From positions 11,842,001 through 11,906,000 of the forward strand of contig NC_046674.1 of NCBI RefSeq assembly GCF_003369915.1: a stretch of 64,000 nucleotides of DNA, given 5' to 3'. The position numbers and the translations under genes were made by a program. This stretch comes from Drosophila miranda. Lineage: Eukaryota; Arthropoda; Insecta; Diptera; Drosophilidae. The notes under the pieces are model-generated. The model was not told the DNA's origin, made no database searches, and saw nothing but the letters and a program-made list of their open reading frames with translations. Below are positions 1 through 11,684 of the stretch, in pieces (positions within the stretch are counted from its first letter, which is position 1; the number at the start of each line of letters is the position of its first letter).

Positions 1-3000
1 ATGGCGCTCACAGTGAGGTGGTGCACCTGTCGGTTCTCATAATCCAAATACCCTTGCGTTCGTATGGCCCCTGTATGTTTGTCGATTTTAAACAATTTCT
101 CATCCATCGTGTCCTCTTTGAGAGAGAATAGAATATCCGCATTGGGTCCAATATCCTTGTCAATGGCTTCGATGACGGCCACGACAGTGCCGCGGGGCAG
201 ATCCTCGCGCACTTTGAATATATATTCCTGAACTCCAAACACAGGGGCATTGTCGTTAACGTCATCCACTACGATATAGACAAGAGCCTCTGACGATAGG
301 ACTGGATTCCCGCCATCCTTGGCAGTTATGTGTAAGGCATAGTTATCCTGTTTTTCCCGATCCAATGGTGTATTGAGAAGAATGCATCCAGTGGTCTTGT
401 TGACAATAAAATCATTGCATTCAATAGACAACTCATACGTAATTTCCGCATTTATTCCTGCGTCTGCATCGGTGGCATGTATGCAATGCACAACGGTGCC
501 AATTCTCGCATTTTCCGTAAGTCGGAACGTAGCTAATGCCTTCTGGATAACAGGTCGATTGTCGTTGACATCCATAATTGCAATTGGCAGCATTTTGGAA
601 TGTGATTTGGTGGGATTACCCAGATCATAGACGGTTATATTCAGATTGTACTCATGCTGACGCTCTCTGTCTAAATATCCAATGATCTGGAGCTCCCCAC
701 GATCGGGATCAATACGAAACACCGAATCGTAGTCGCCATCGGATATGGCAAAGACAAGCTTTCCATTATAGCCCAAGTCCCGGTCTTTAGCCTCTATCCA
801 GGCCACTGTTTCGCCCAGTTGAACACTCTCGTTGATGGACAACTCCGAAGGGAAGTTGACAAACTCAGGTTTGTGTATATTTTCGCCATATCGACTGGGT
901 GTTAAAGCTATATCACTGAGCACCGACGGTGAGATACTTTGGATATTGTTCTTCTCCGACAATGCCAGAGTTTCCGCCAGCCTTCGGGCCACTCCTGTCT
1001 CGCGGCACTCAAACGAACCATATCCGGTCAGTACATTGGGATCATCGTTCAGTTCGTCGGGTATTATGTGTATATTGAGAATTAAATCATCTGAAACATG
1101 CGTCCCGTCTGTGGCAGATAGTTTCATCAGACGATTGTTTATTGATATTTTGATTAAATCACAGACAATGGACAGGGTACCGCTGGTGGGATCTAAGCTA
1201 AAGCATCCATCCTCATTCCCATCAGTCAGACGGTACGATATAATGTCGCCAGCATCAAAATCAATGGCTGAAACAACAAAGATTTCAGTCCCAATTGGTG
1301 CTGATTTCGAGACTTTCCCAAAGCAGTTGACCCGTTCGAATTGTGGTCGATTATCATTAATATCCTTTACCACAATGGATAGTTTGATTTCAGTCTGTCT
1401 TCTATAGGGTAGTCCCCAGTCCGAAGCTCGTATAATCAGTTCATAGTTTCTCTTCATCGTCTCAAAATCAATCAGAGATGTTGTCCGCACCACACCGCTA
1501 AAGTGATCGATCTCAAATGGCACGGTATTGAGGTTAGCAATGCTATACGAAATGTACGAGTTTTCACCTGAATCCTTGTCCTTGGCTGTGAGTTTTGCTA
1601 CGAACGAGCCAGCTAGATTGTTCTCATTAATGGTGATAATTCTATTCATTTCCTCAAAGATTGGATCGTTGTCATTCATGTCCTGTACGTTTATCTTCAC
1701 CTTAGCGGACGATTGTGTCCTCGAGCCAATATTCGCCTGATCAATGGCCGAAACTGTCAGCGTATAGAAAGTCTTCTTCTCAGCATCCAGCTGCTTGGCC
1801 GTGTACAGCATTCCGGAATCGGGATTAATGCGAAACTCATCGCCTTCATTGCCGCCAACGATTTCCAAATAAACCAACGAGTTTTTGCCCAGCTCTGGAT
1901 CGCTCACTTTCAGCCTAATCACTGGCATGTTGATGGGCGCCGTTTCGGGAATCGACACCTCGTAGACCTCTTGTGTGAATATGGGCATATTCTTGCGTTC
2001 TGGTTTTATCAGTATAGGAACTGATTTATATGAAAATCTACGCGGCGTACCCAAATCCTCGGCTCTAAGTGTTAGATTGTAAATGAAATCTTGTTCCTTT
2101 AGGTGTGCAAACTGATTGAACTCAATGTAGTATTCGTCTTTGGCCTCTGCAGATCTTAGAATAAACGTGCCATCCGGATTGCCGTCGAGAATCTCCAATC
2201 GCCCAATATTACCATTCACTCCTATATCCTTATCGTTTACTTTAACGATTCCGTAAATTAATGGATTCGAAGTTGGTGTCACACTTGAGAAGGTTTTCGC
2301 GTAGATTTCCGGCGCATAAAAGTTCACCTTTAAATGTGCAGAAAAAACATTTAAATTAAATTGCATACGGATTTGTTATGCGGTTAAAAACTGTTTTTCC
2401 CTAACATTATCTCTATGAATTTAACAAAGCTTTATTTGAAATCTGCAGAGACATAATCCTTCTATAATACTGCCTGTAAAATATGTTATGAATATGGCAT
2501 ACATTTTCTGTATCATGCTATCGACTGGTGTCTGGTGGACCAAATGCATTCTTCGGACCGAAAAGTGAGTATTTTTTGCGCCCCGCCAAAGAGTAGGCAG
2601 CCGCGAGCCGAGGCCGGAGGTCAGAGACGAGGCATAGTTTGAAGAGGCAATTGAAACCCCGCGCGAGCCCTCTGTCTTCCCCGCCATAGAACAGCGGTTT
2701 GGTGCCTCACTTTAATGCAACACTTTGGTAGTGGTACAGTCTTTAATGAAGTGCAATAACGCATCCCTAGTGTAAACAGAGTATAAAAGTCCCCTCCCCT
2801 TGATTTCTGAAACTATTTAAATACTAGAAGAGTGTAGGTTTAATTTTAGTAGTCATAATGTGATTTTAGTTACCTGCTTCACTGAAATGGTAACTCGGGC
2901 TTTGCTTGCTTGATGGTGCTGATGACTTATCAAAGATCCCCGATCATGGGCCAGGACAGTGAGCTCAAAGTGTGAGTTTTCCGCATAGTGGAGCTGCTGT

Positions 3001-3695
3001 AGTACTGTAATATCCCCGGTAGTTGGGTGTATGGCAAAGTATTCACTATCCATCAAGAGACTGTAGTAGATTTCCCCATTGACCCCGAGATCGGCATCGT
3101 CTGCACTGACTTTTAGGATACTTTGATACTTTGGGGTATCTTCGGGAACAACCACATTGTACTCTGTGGGATAGAACAGCGGACTCAAGTCGTTTCGATC
3201 GAGTACTTTGATGTGAATGCTGGTTTCCGTTTCATAGCTCGATGTGTTCGTATCGTTTAATGTTACATGGGCTTTGACTTTGACCAAGTATTCGTCAGTT
3301 TTCTCTCTGTTGAGCACAACATTATTTGTGCGCGTCCGAATTGCCAGGAAGGCAAAGTTTCCAACCAGTTTCTCTTCAACCTTGAATAGCTTTTCCTTAT
3401 CGCCACTTATTATCCTATATTTAACATCTGCGTTCAGACCCACATTGAGGCCAGCCAGCTTCTCATGCAATTGTCCCTTAGCATACGTCTTGCCAAGGCT
3501 GTTCTCTGGTATCGTAACATTGTAGACATTGTGGCTGAACCGATGTCTAGTCTCCGATTGGGGCTGCGGATTATAGTCGTCATTTTTACTTTGTACAGCT
3601 GGGATTATTATCCATAGACCACACGAAAGTAAAACCCAATGAAATATAGTGAAGGCTTTTCTTTTTACAGGCGTTCCATCTTTTTTAATCTTCAT
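1..3695 (-). CDS. kug: Fat-like giant cadherin, N-terminal exons (partial)
   Basis: Two exons are visible: 3695-2874 (start codon, 274 codons, phase 0) and 2327-1, which continues off the left edge. The product begins with a basic stretch and a hydrophobic signal-peptide core (about residues 14-35), then cadherin repeats with DxNDxxP calcium-binding linkers (DRNDLSPLF, DMNDNDPIF, DINDNRPQF, DVNDNRPVI, DVNDNAPVF). The segment CRETGVARRLAETL matches a characteristic N-terminal stretch of vertebrate FAT1, which is why I call this the FAT1-type gene kug/fat2 rather than fat or dachsous. The family is a very large type I membrane protein; the fly member acts at the basal side of follicle cells in planar cell migration. 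Only about 1,050 of the expected 4,000+ residues lie here. The exon joint reads SVKQ|VNFYAPEI, as in FAT1. Confidence 0.9.
2328..2873 (-). other. kug intron 1 with GC-rich island
   Basis: This intron separates the first two kug coding exons (donor at 2873, acceptor at 2328). Most is AT-rich, but about 2540-2700 is abruptly GC-rich. At about 2780 on the plus strand a TATAAAAG box stands before a C-rich tract. The island has no recognisable protein and looks foreign to its surroundings. Confidence 0.5.
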
Positions 3696-6600
3696 AGTAA
3701 TCTTTGACTCTTTTTATTTCACATAATATCCTAGAAAAAAACAAAGGAAAAAACGTAAATCAATAAATTTACTTAAAAAAAAAACAAAAAAGACAAATCT
3801 GATTTTAAGTTAAGTCAAGTTAAAGTTAAATGGTGTTCTTAGAGGTGTAATTATTAGTTGCAGATACAATGAATAAATCTTAAAACTAAGTTCTCGTACG
3901 TTCGGTGTATGTTATCGATTAAAAATACGATTGTAGGTAGATTTGACTACCCATCAGGTGTAAATTAGTAGTAGTACTTATAGTACTTATAATCTAGTTG
4001 TATAGTTATAGTTATATGTACACGGCCATGACTAGGTCGACAAACGTATCTATATGTAAGATATGTGTACATAAGATCTGGGAATATTCAGTCACTGTTT
4101 AGAGACATTTCGTACACCAATTAAATGCTTTTCTAAATAAAACCCTATACGTCATACATAGCATTACATATATATAATTTAAAAAAACTGATGTGTAAAA
4201 TAAACGTGAAAGTAGCCTTCAAACTAAAAATTTGTATATGTGCATTTTCCGTTTTTCCTATTTTCATATAAATATTAAATATTATTATTATTAGCTATTA
4301 TATAGCTTTAATAGGCAATATTGTTTCCCTGAAATAATACGGGTTGACGATTTAAGGGCAGATGGATATATTTATATCGCTATATTGGCATTTTAAGTTG
4401 CCTAGCTGTCACAAACGGTCTCCAGTTCTTCAAAACTTTGGCAAAGAGGATGCATTGTACTGTTGAAAAATCCACTCACAGCCACACAACTTGCCACTTA
4501 CTATTAACTCAGTGTCAATAATACCAACATATGCACATATGTATGTACATTTCTTCATTCATTCTCTCAATCCAGAGGGACGAACGGCGAAGCCTTAACA
4601 ATATGTGCACATATAGTGCTATTATTTTGTGGAATCAGAGATGACTCAATCTCTTGAAACATATGTACATATGTCTGTATACAATAATCTGCAAGGGTAG
4701 ACCTTTCTAAGGCAGCACAAACTTTATTCCAGAGCAGAGCAGAGCAGAAGGGGTTCTCAACACCATCAAATTTATTGTACGCATTCGAAACGATTCGCTG
4801 TTTTATGTATACAAAACCTCTCGATGCAACTAATGTATCGGAGAGTAGGTCTTTCGGGGGAAATGCCGACTTAAGCATAATTACTTGTTGTTGGTGAGAA
4901 ATATAGAGTATGGGGCCGATGCCGATCCTCTGCGTGTTGGTGTATTGAACGCCTTCACGGATTACTATGCTGAAAGCCACTGTACGAGTATGGTATTTAC
5001 ATACCTACATAATATGTACACATGCAGTTTGTTCAGTTAACATGTGGTTTTCTTTCACAATTCACAATAAAAAAAATTTAAAAAACTAACAAGCTATTGA
5101 AAAACACCCACAGAATTTTTATGGCTATTTTTTTGTATAAATAGTATGCATTTTTATGTTTAAACTATCCCAAAGACTAGTTTAGACGTATGTACGCATG
5201 TATTTACATATGCATGCACACAGATGTATGTACATACGTGTGTATGTATGTATCTCACATTACATTGCTTGAACTCAATCTTTGGAAAAAACTCAGCAAG
5301 TGGTTTTTGTGTATGAATGTTTTAATAACTTCACTTAATTCGGGGTTAAATGCAATCACACGCACTTATGGGTAGTTTTAATTCAACGATCGCTGCATTT
5401 ATAGGCACACTAACAGGTATTTCACTCTGAATTTCATCCAATCTTTTATTTTATGAACATACACACATATAAGCATGTATGCAGTTAACTACGATGCGCA
5501 GCTGTTCGTGCTTGTGCAAGCCACTCACGCAGTTCGTTTGATATATCGATAGTTGCACGAAATGACAGTTGTGTTGTATTCGAACAACAAATTTTGATTA
5601 TATATATTCGTAATTGATTCCGCCGCCTATTCTGCACTGTAGTAACACACATACAAAAAAATATCTCAACAATATCCAGCCTTCCTCGAGCCTTGCTGGT
5701 ACCACATTAAGAATCTGGTCACTGCAGATTCATCGTCCTGCGACTCAATTGGCTCAAACAGCAAAAAAAAATATGTATATCATTGATTTTGACCAATTTT
5801 TCCGATTAATTGTGTTTAAGTTTTGTAGCTGCAGTCGTATATGACGAAGTTAGGTTGGTCACTGGATTAGTTGTACATGATTAATTGTTTGTTTACTTCT
5901 GATTCATATAAAACGTTCAGTGCGACCAGACTGCACACATACCATTTTTAAAATAACCGCAACGCTGCAATGGGCTCGTTTCTTTCCTTATATCTTGAGA
6001 AAATAAGCCACTGAACAATAATTGTTCAGCGCCACCACACCAGTTCCCGTCCCACCACAAATGCAATATTTATATTGGTAAAAAAAACACTAAACTGGAT
6101 TTTAAAGAAGAGAGAAAATTGCTCGTATTCTTCTGTATAGTGGAAAGTGATTAATGTAGTCCTTATTCTATTGATACTATTTCGAACTTTCTACAGTTTT
6201 TTTTTTGCTGGAACTCTCGATCAAAATCCATGGCGGCAGCCAAGCCTGACTTTAGTTTCGATTATCCGCCTTGATATACCTTCATATTACCTGAACTTAT
6301 TCTGCTACCCTGCTAGTACCTGTAATCTAGGTCTGTAATATGTAATCTGTATTTCCGTTCGTCCACCTGTATGCATCTATTCGAAATATTCGTTCAGTTT
6401 AAGGCTCTCTGGCTGTAACATAGCACAGTCCGTTTTTATTTAGCGCTTTATCGGCTTACAATACCAAATATCGTTCTATAAAGATTTCAACTCCAAACCC
6501 ATAAGAATTATTAGTACAATTGGGTCAATATCGGATCCGTATCAATACTGTCCCTATGTCTGTGGTCATCCTATGTCTCGGAAATATAGGAGTTTCTTTT

Positions 6601-8340
6601 GGTTTACTTCTCTAAAGACCTAGTTTAGTTACTTTTTCATCGACTCTTCTTCGAAGTAGAGTAGTTCGCACCTTTTAATTTAATTAACTTTTTCCAACTT
6701 CTTAAATAAAAAAGTTTGCATGGAAATTACCCAACATATTCAGTGTAGATTCCTTAGAAAGTGCACCAAGTGATACAAATTTTTGTTTAATTGGTTAATA
6801 TTTGTATTCTGTTTTCTAAGTTCATCCAATTTTTTGTTTCGTTATTTTCTTGGCGTACGGTAGCTCAGAGATTAACTGAACGTAAGAAATTGTAATGGAT
6901 TTAAAAAGTCAAGCCAAACCACAATATTAATCCAAAGTTTTTCCGCACTTTGAGGACTATTTTCTGGCATACATATTGATAGATTAATGTTGCTGGCGCG
7001 ACTTTCATATATAGGTATACTCGAACAGAGTAAACAGAGTTCCATACACCGGCTGTTGATATACTGGAATGGGCCCAACCAAAACACCCCTTTGACAATC
7101 ATATCATACAGTTAATCATTAATTCACATGCAATTCGAAAAGTTCAAGGGCAAAAAAAAGGATTTCCGCCACCACATTTAAAAAAACCAGACAGCCCTTT
7201 GGTATCTAGAATTTTGAAGATATGGAACATTGTTGTGATTGGATAATTATTACAGCCGGAGTTGAAAATACCAATTAAATAGCCATTTGACTATCTGATC
7301 TGTCGGTCTCCTTAAGAACAGGGTATCTTCAATATTTTTTGAGTGTGTCTACCATTCTTTTTGTACATAGACATGTACATACATCTATCTGAGAATTAAG
7401 TTGCCATGAATTTTGTTTATTGCCTGACTCTTCTATGCTGGTTAAAGCTGTTGCGGCTACCAAATTCAAGTCGATTACAACTTCATGAAAATGGGAGTAA
7501 TTTAGCATATTGTGGTTATTTCTTTGTTTGTTGGGGCGTCAAGAGGTACTATATAAATATTTTGTATCCTTTAAAGAACCGGCTATTGAACACTTGCAGT
7601 TCATCGTTATCCATATAGCCACTGTCTTTTTAGCAGGAAACATTAGATTGGAAATTGTAATCTATTAATCGAATTTAATTAAACTCTTTCACAATGTTAT
7701 GCAACCGCTTATCACGTCCACATAGATTTTTAAATTTATTTCTGTAGTATTAGACCACTATATATGCATGTATGTACATATCTCAGAGCTTGTACGATTT
7801 TGTGTTATTATTAGTAACCAAAAAAAAACATCACTTGAACATACACATACTCGTGCATCCAAGACGTACATAGTATACATTTGTATGTCGTATCCTCTAT
7901 GGCATATTTATGTATGTGAGAAGAACGTCGCTTTTAGATGGAAACACATTTTTTTATTTATTCGATTGAAAGCTCTTCACGCGACCGACGCGAGTCTCTC
8001 AGTACAGGACGAGTATTATATCCCGTTATAAACCGCAGTCGAAGAGAGCTGAAATTTAACTGTTCCTTAGCCTTCTTCTAGGCGCCTGTCGCCTGTGTTG
8101 GTTGCGTGGACTGGACTCCCGATATCATTTCAATTTATGTTGTAACAACCGTAAATTTCTTTCTTTAGAAGTCATACAAGTTGCGCGCCAACAATAAGGG
8201 TTCGATTCGAATCCGGTTGCAGGGGAAATCTAGCGGCAGGAGAAATTGTACATATCTGTTAATATAATGGGACATTTTAAGGACATTTCTTCGAGAAATT
8301 TCCCTCAGAGGGACATTTTTACAGCGATAGGGAATTTAGG
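3696..8340. other. Long AT-rich upstream region of kug
   Basis: There is no recognisable gene here. The stretch probably holds kug 5' untranslated exons and regulatory DNA. Simple ladders of ATGTACATATG type occur at about 4530-4680, 5190-5260 and 7760-7790. A DRE-like TATCGATA lies at about 5544-5551. One unexplained minus-strand frame of 137 codons (4567-4980) has no family I know. The rest shows no structure that I can support. Confidence 0.6.
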
Positions 8341-8349
8341 GAATAGTCT

Positions 8350-8540
8350 ACCATAATGACAGGAAAACAGTTTTATTGCAAGGTTAATTTACCATAAAGG
8401 AAGGACTTACCATAAAGAGTTGACGGATAATTGACTATAAAGGAAGGATAACAATTTTATTGCGAGGGTGACTTACCATAAAGAGTTGACGGATGATTGA
8501 CCATAAAGGAAGGATAATAATTTTATTGCAACAAAAATTA
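8350..8540. repeat. 66-bp tandem repeat
   Basis: Two near-identical units start at 8407 and 8473 (period 66). Each runs from ttaccataaagagttgacgg to ttttattgc. A degenerate partial unit precedes them from about 8350, and scattered pieces (ttttattgcaagg, accataa) continue to about 8650. The array lies directly left of the fold-back element, so it may be part of the same insertion. Confidence 0.75.
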
Positions 8541-8707
8541 GCCATACAGCAAGGATATGATTTTATTCCATGGATAAACTACAAAGGGCGGAAAATAGTA
8601 TTATTTCAACGAGAATTGAATTTTATTGCAAGGATTTACCATAATTTATAATACAATTTACCATACTTTTCAAATGCCACAGTGCAGGTGTGTTAAAATT
8701 TCCTTTT

Positions 8708-9663
8708 TATACCCGATACTCAAAAGAGTAAGGGGGTATATTAGATTTGTGCGGAAAATGGATGTGTGTAACACCCAGAAGGAATGTCACGCCTGTCCGT
8801 CCGTCTGTACATCCCGATGAGCGCCTAGATCTCAGCGACTGTAAGAACTAGAGCAAATACATTTCTTATGCAGAATCCTGTAATATCACATTGTTACAAG
8901 CGCATTTCATTAAGTAAATCAGTGGCATCCACAATTTTGGAGATACGAGAAAATCAAAAACGCAGAATCGTAGAGAATAACCAGCACATTGCTGAATCTG
9001 CATCAGATCGGATCATTGCAGAGGCTACGAAACGTCTGTCTCTCTCTCTCTCAGACTTTTCATCGTGCAGTGTGTGATCTGTGGTGTGAGAGTAGAAAAT
9101 AAGGGACAGACGTAAAGAAAAATTAAAAATAGATCAAATCTAATATATAACGAGGGAGAACGTTGTCAAACCCGATACTTAGTCAGTATAGAGAGACGGC
9201 GCTAACTTTGAACGACAAAGAGTGCGTGCGAGAGAGACAGAAAATCAGTCAGAACGTGTAGGGCGCTGTGTATCCACTGTATATGTAGGATTTGCTCCTT
9301 TTGTTTATAATAATAATCCGATCTGATCCAGATTCGGCAATCTGGTAAATCTTTAAAATTGTGGTTGCCACAGATTTACGTTCATTGTGGGAGCGGAAGG
9401 GGGGCGCGAGCTAATACACATGTATCAGCGACATATCACAGAAGTCTGGATACAAAATGTCGTTGCTCTACCTCTTATAGTCCCGAGCACTAGACGCTCA
9501 TAGGGACGGACATACATACATGGCTCAATCGAGTCGTCTATTGAAGCTGATCAAGAATTTTTATACTTTATGGGATCTGAAACATTTTCGTCTGTACGTT
9601 ACACACATCCACTTTCACCACAAATCTAATACACCACTATTCTCATTTTGAGTATCGAGTTTA
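8708..9663. mobile_element. Fold-back element with long inverted arms, DINE-1/SGM-like
   Basis: The left end (tatacccgatactcaaaa, then tattagatttgtg and ggatgtgtgtaac) recurs in reverse complement at the right end (gttacacacatcc ... gagtatcgag). The symmetry extends inward about 300 bp: the left arm holds gcatcagatcggatcatt near 8998 and the right arm its complement near 9320. The termini, the tgtccgtccgtctgt tract and gagcgcctag resemble the short non-autonomous elements called DINE-1, or SGM in the obscura group. It encodes no protein. Arm divergence is obvious, so it is not a fresh insertion. Confidence 0.7.
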
Positions 9664-10636
9664 AAAAGCTCACAAACCTTGTTTACGAACATTTTGTTTG
9701 GCGAAAAATCAATTCGTACCTCTTGCGAGCAGCGAAACCAAACGACACATAAAATATCACATAAAATATATGATACATATACTGATTGAGTACCGGCCAT
9801 AAAGTAGAGCCTCGATCCTTGCCGTTGTCCTTGCCCGATCGTCTTCAGGTAATTTTATCGTCAGATTTTCAGCTTGCTGGAAGAATGACAGAAAAAATAT
9901 CGCTGTATTGTTCAATTCATTTATTTTGCTTTACATATAATTATTCTGGTAGATATGATTTAATGTTTGAATTTATTTATTTTTATTTGTACTTTTTTGT
10001 TTTGAACGTTTAAAGGTTTAGAAAGAGGTTCGATTCGGCGTTACCTCTCAGAGGGCATCCTCGCCATAGGGAGCTCCGAATCCACCCACTCTTAGGTGCA
10101 AAAGTGGTCCATCATTCGGGGGAAGAGAGAACTTCTGTCAAGAGTCGATTCAGATTTCATCAAGGGTGTCTGGAGCGATGTGAACGCTTTCAGCGATATC
10201 CAAGGAGTACCAGAGTCCACAGCTCGCAGACCGTTATTTGCGTATGGCACAAAGATATTTGGTAACAACTTTTTAAAATTTCTTATTTTTAATATACATA
10301 CATCAATTTATTGAGGCCGTTACGTGTTTTATTTTGTATGGCGATTAATTTATTATAACTCCATTCCTGGTTTGATTAATGTTGAGTTAAGCTAGTAAAC
10401 AGATATCGTAATTATTTTTCCTATTTACGTGGGCCTGACGATCTGCTTTACTAAGTATAGCATGCGATTTAACAATTTTTGCGTCACGGCCGCACACAAG
10501 AAAAATAATGGGTACATGCGTGAATCTTTAGTTTACGTACATTTATTTGTATGTATTGGAAACGTAACTAAAATATGAGGCCCTTAATTTCTATTGTTGA
10601 ACATTTTATTATAGTATTTACGGCCATCTCCAATTT
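9664..10636. other. Region downstream of Tom20 with a coding-like island
   Basis: No gene is assigned. On the plus strand 10013-10314 is less AT-rich than its surroundings and has an open frame reading GKRELLSRVDSDFIKGVWSD with a stop before it. A candidate donor stands at about 9848 (cttcag then gtaatt) and an acceptor-like aaag at about 10014. I do not recognise the peptide. A decayed gene or transposon fragment are the main possibilities. Confidence 0.35.
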
Positions 10637-11684
10637 TTATTCCAGGTCATCAATTCCAGCTCCCGATGAGCTGTCTAGCATTTTGCTGTCCACTTGTTGT
10701 CCGCCCACGTTGACCTGTATATCGTTCGACTCCGCAGCTCGGTTCCCGAATTCCTGCATTTTTACAATCAACATTGCAAATACTTGAGCTGGGAGGGACG
10801 ATTGTAGCACTTGCAGCAAACGTGCCGGCTGGCCGCAAACAACAATCGCGTTTGCCAAATGCTCTACGCCAGTTTCGAAATCTCCTCTGGCTATAAGGGT
10901 TTCACCCAGCTGAATTTCTTGTAGAAAATATCTGAAAGATTTAAATAAAAATGTATTTGATTAAATGATTTTGTATTATTGGAAAACTACACTATACATA
11001 TAACCAGGCTGAATAATAATACATCGATTGTGTAGCCGATCGGTAGAATATGTTGAAGGAAAACTTGCTTCGTAGAGTTCAAAACACGACCTATAGGCAT
11101 AGATGGACATAATTGATTGCCAATTGTTGTTGCCCAAGAAACACCGCATGCTACTAACACCGTTACTACAGGCTAATCACCTCTGGTGTTGACTCATTAA
11201 GAGCGTGGAACGAACTGTATGAATCTAGATAACTGCAGATCCCTATGCGAATTACACTTCAATTAGCCGAATAATGTGTTTCTTTACAGGTCTACGAAAA
11301 ATCGTTTGTTCTGATTGTGCGTACACACATATATGTGCATGCATATGTGAAATGTATTACACTTCTGCACGTGCTGTCTTTCTTATATAATATGTTTTGG
11401 AGTAGATTTACTTACTTTTCAATAGCTTCATGGTCATTTAAATTTGGAATTCCTGCCTTAGTATTTCCAGTTTTTTTGCTGCGGCGGCGACCTATTCATA
11501 TATTAAAATACCATGTTTCATTCAAGTTAACCATTACAAATAGGGTAATCTTACGCTCACGGACTTTCTTCTTATATTCTGGGTCATTTCGGCGTTTCTT
11601 GTCAAAGTAGATGCAATATCCAATGAACAAAGTTCCAGCAACCCCAGCCGCAATTCCAATTGCAGTTTTATTCATTTCGAGCAT
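10637..11684 (-). CDS. Tom20: Mitochondrial import receptor subunit TOM20
   Basis: Three exons: 11684-11555, 11491-11416 and 10931-10637, giving 166 residues in one frame. The start MLEMNKTAIGIAAGVAGTLF is the N-terminal outer-membrane anchor (about residues 5-27), followed by FDKKRRNDPEYKKKVRERRRR, the conserved basic flank. The third exon gives YFLQEIQLGETLIARGDFE and ANAIVVCGQPARLLQVLQS, the TPR-like receptor domain that binds amphipathic presequences, then an acidic tail ending GAGIDDLE. Length and motifs match the fly and human proteins. It acts on the cytosolic face of the mitochondrial outer membrane as part of the TOM complex. The 484-bp second intron holds nothing recognisable. Confidence 0.95.

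Noticed and set aside
2421-2687. 88-codon minus-strand frame starting MAGKTEGSRG
   Set aside because: Lies inside the kug intron on a GC-rich island; no splice or family evidence.
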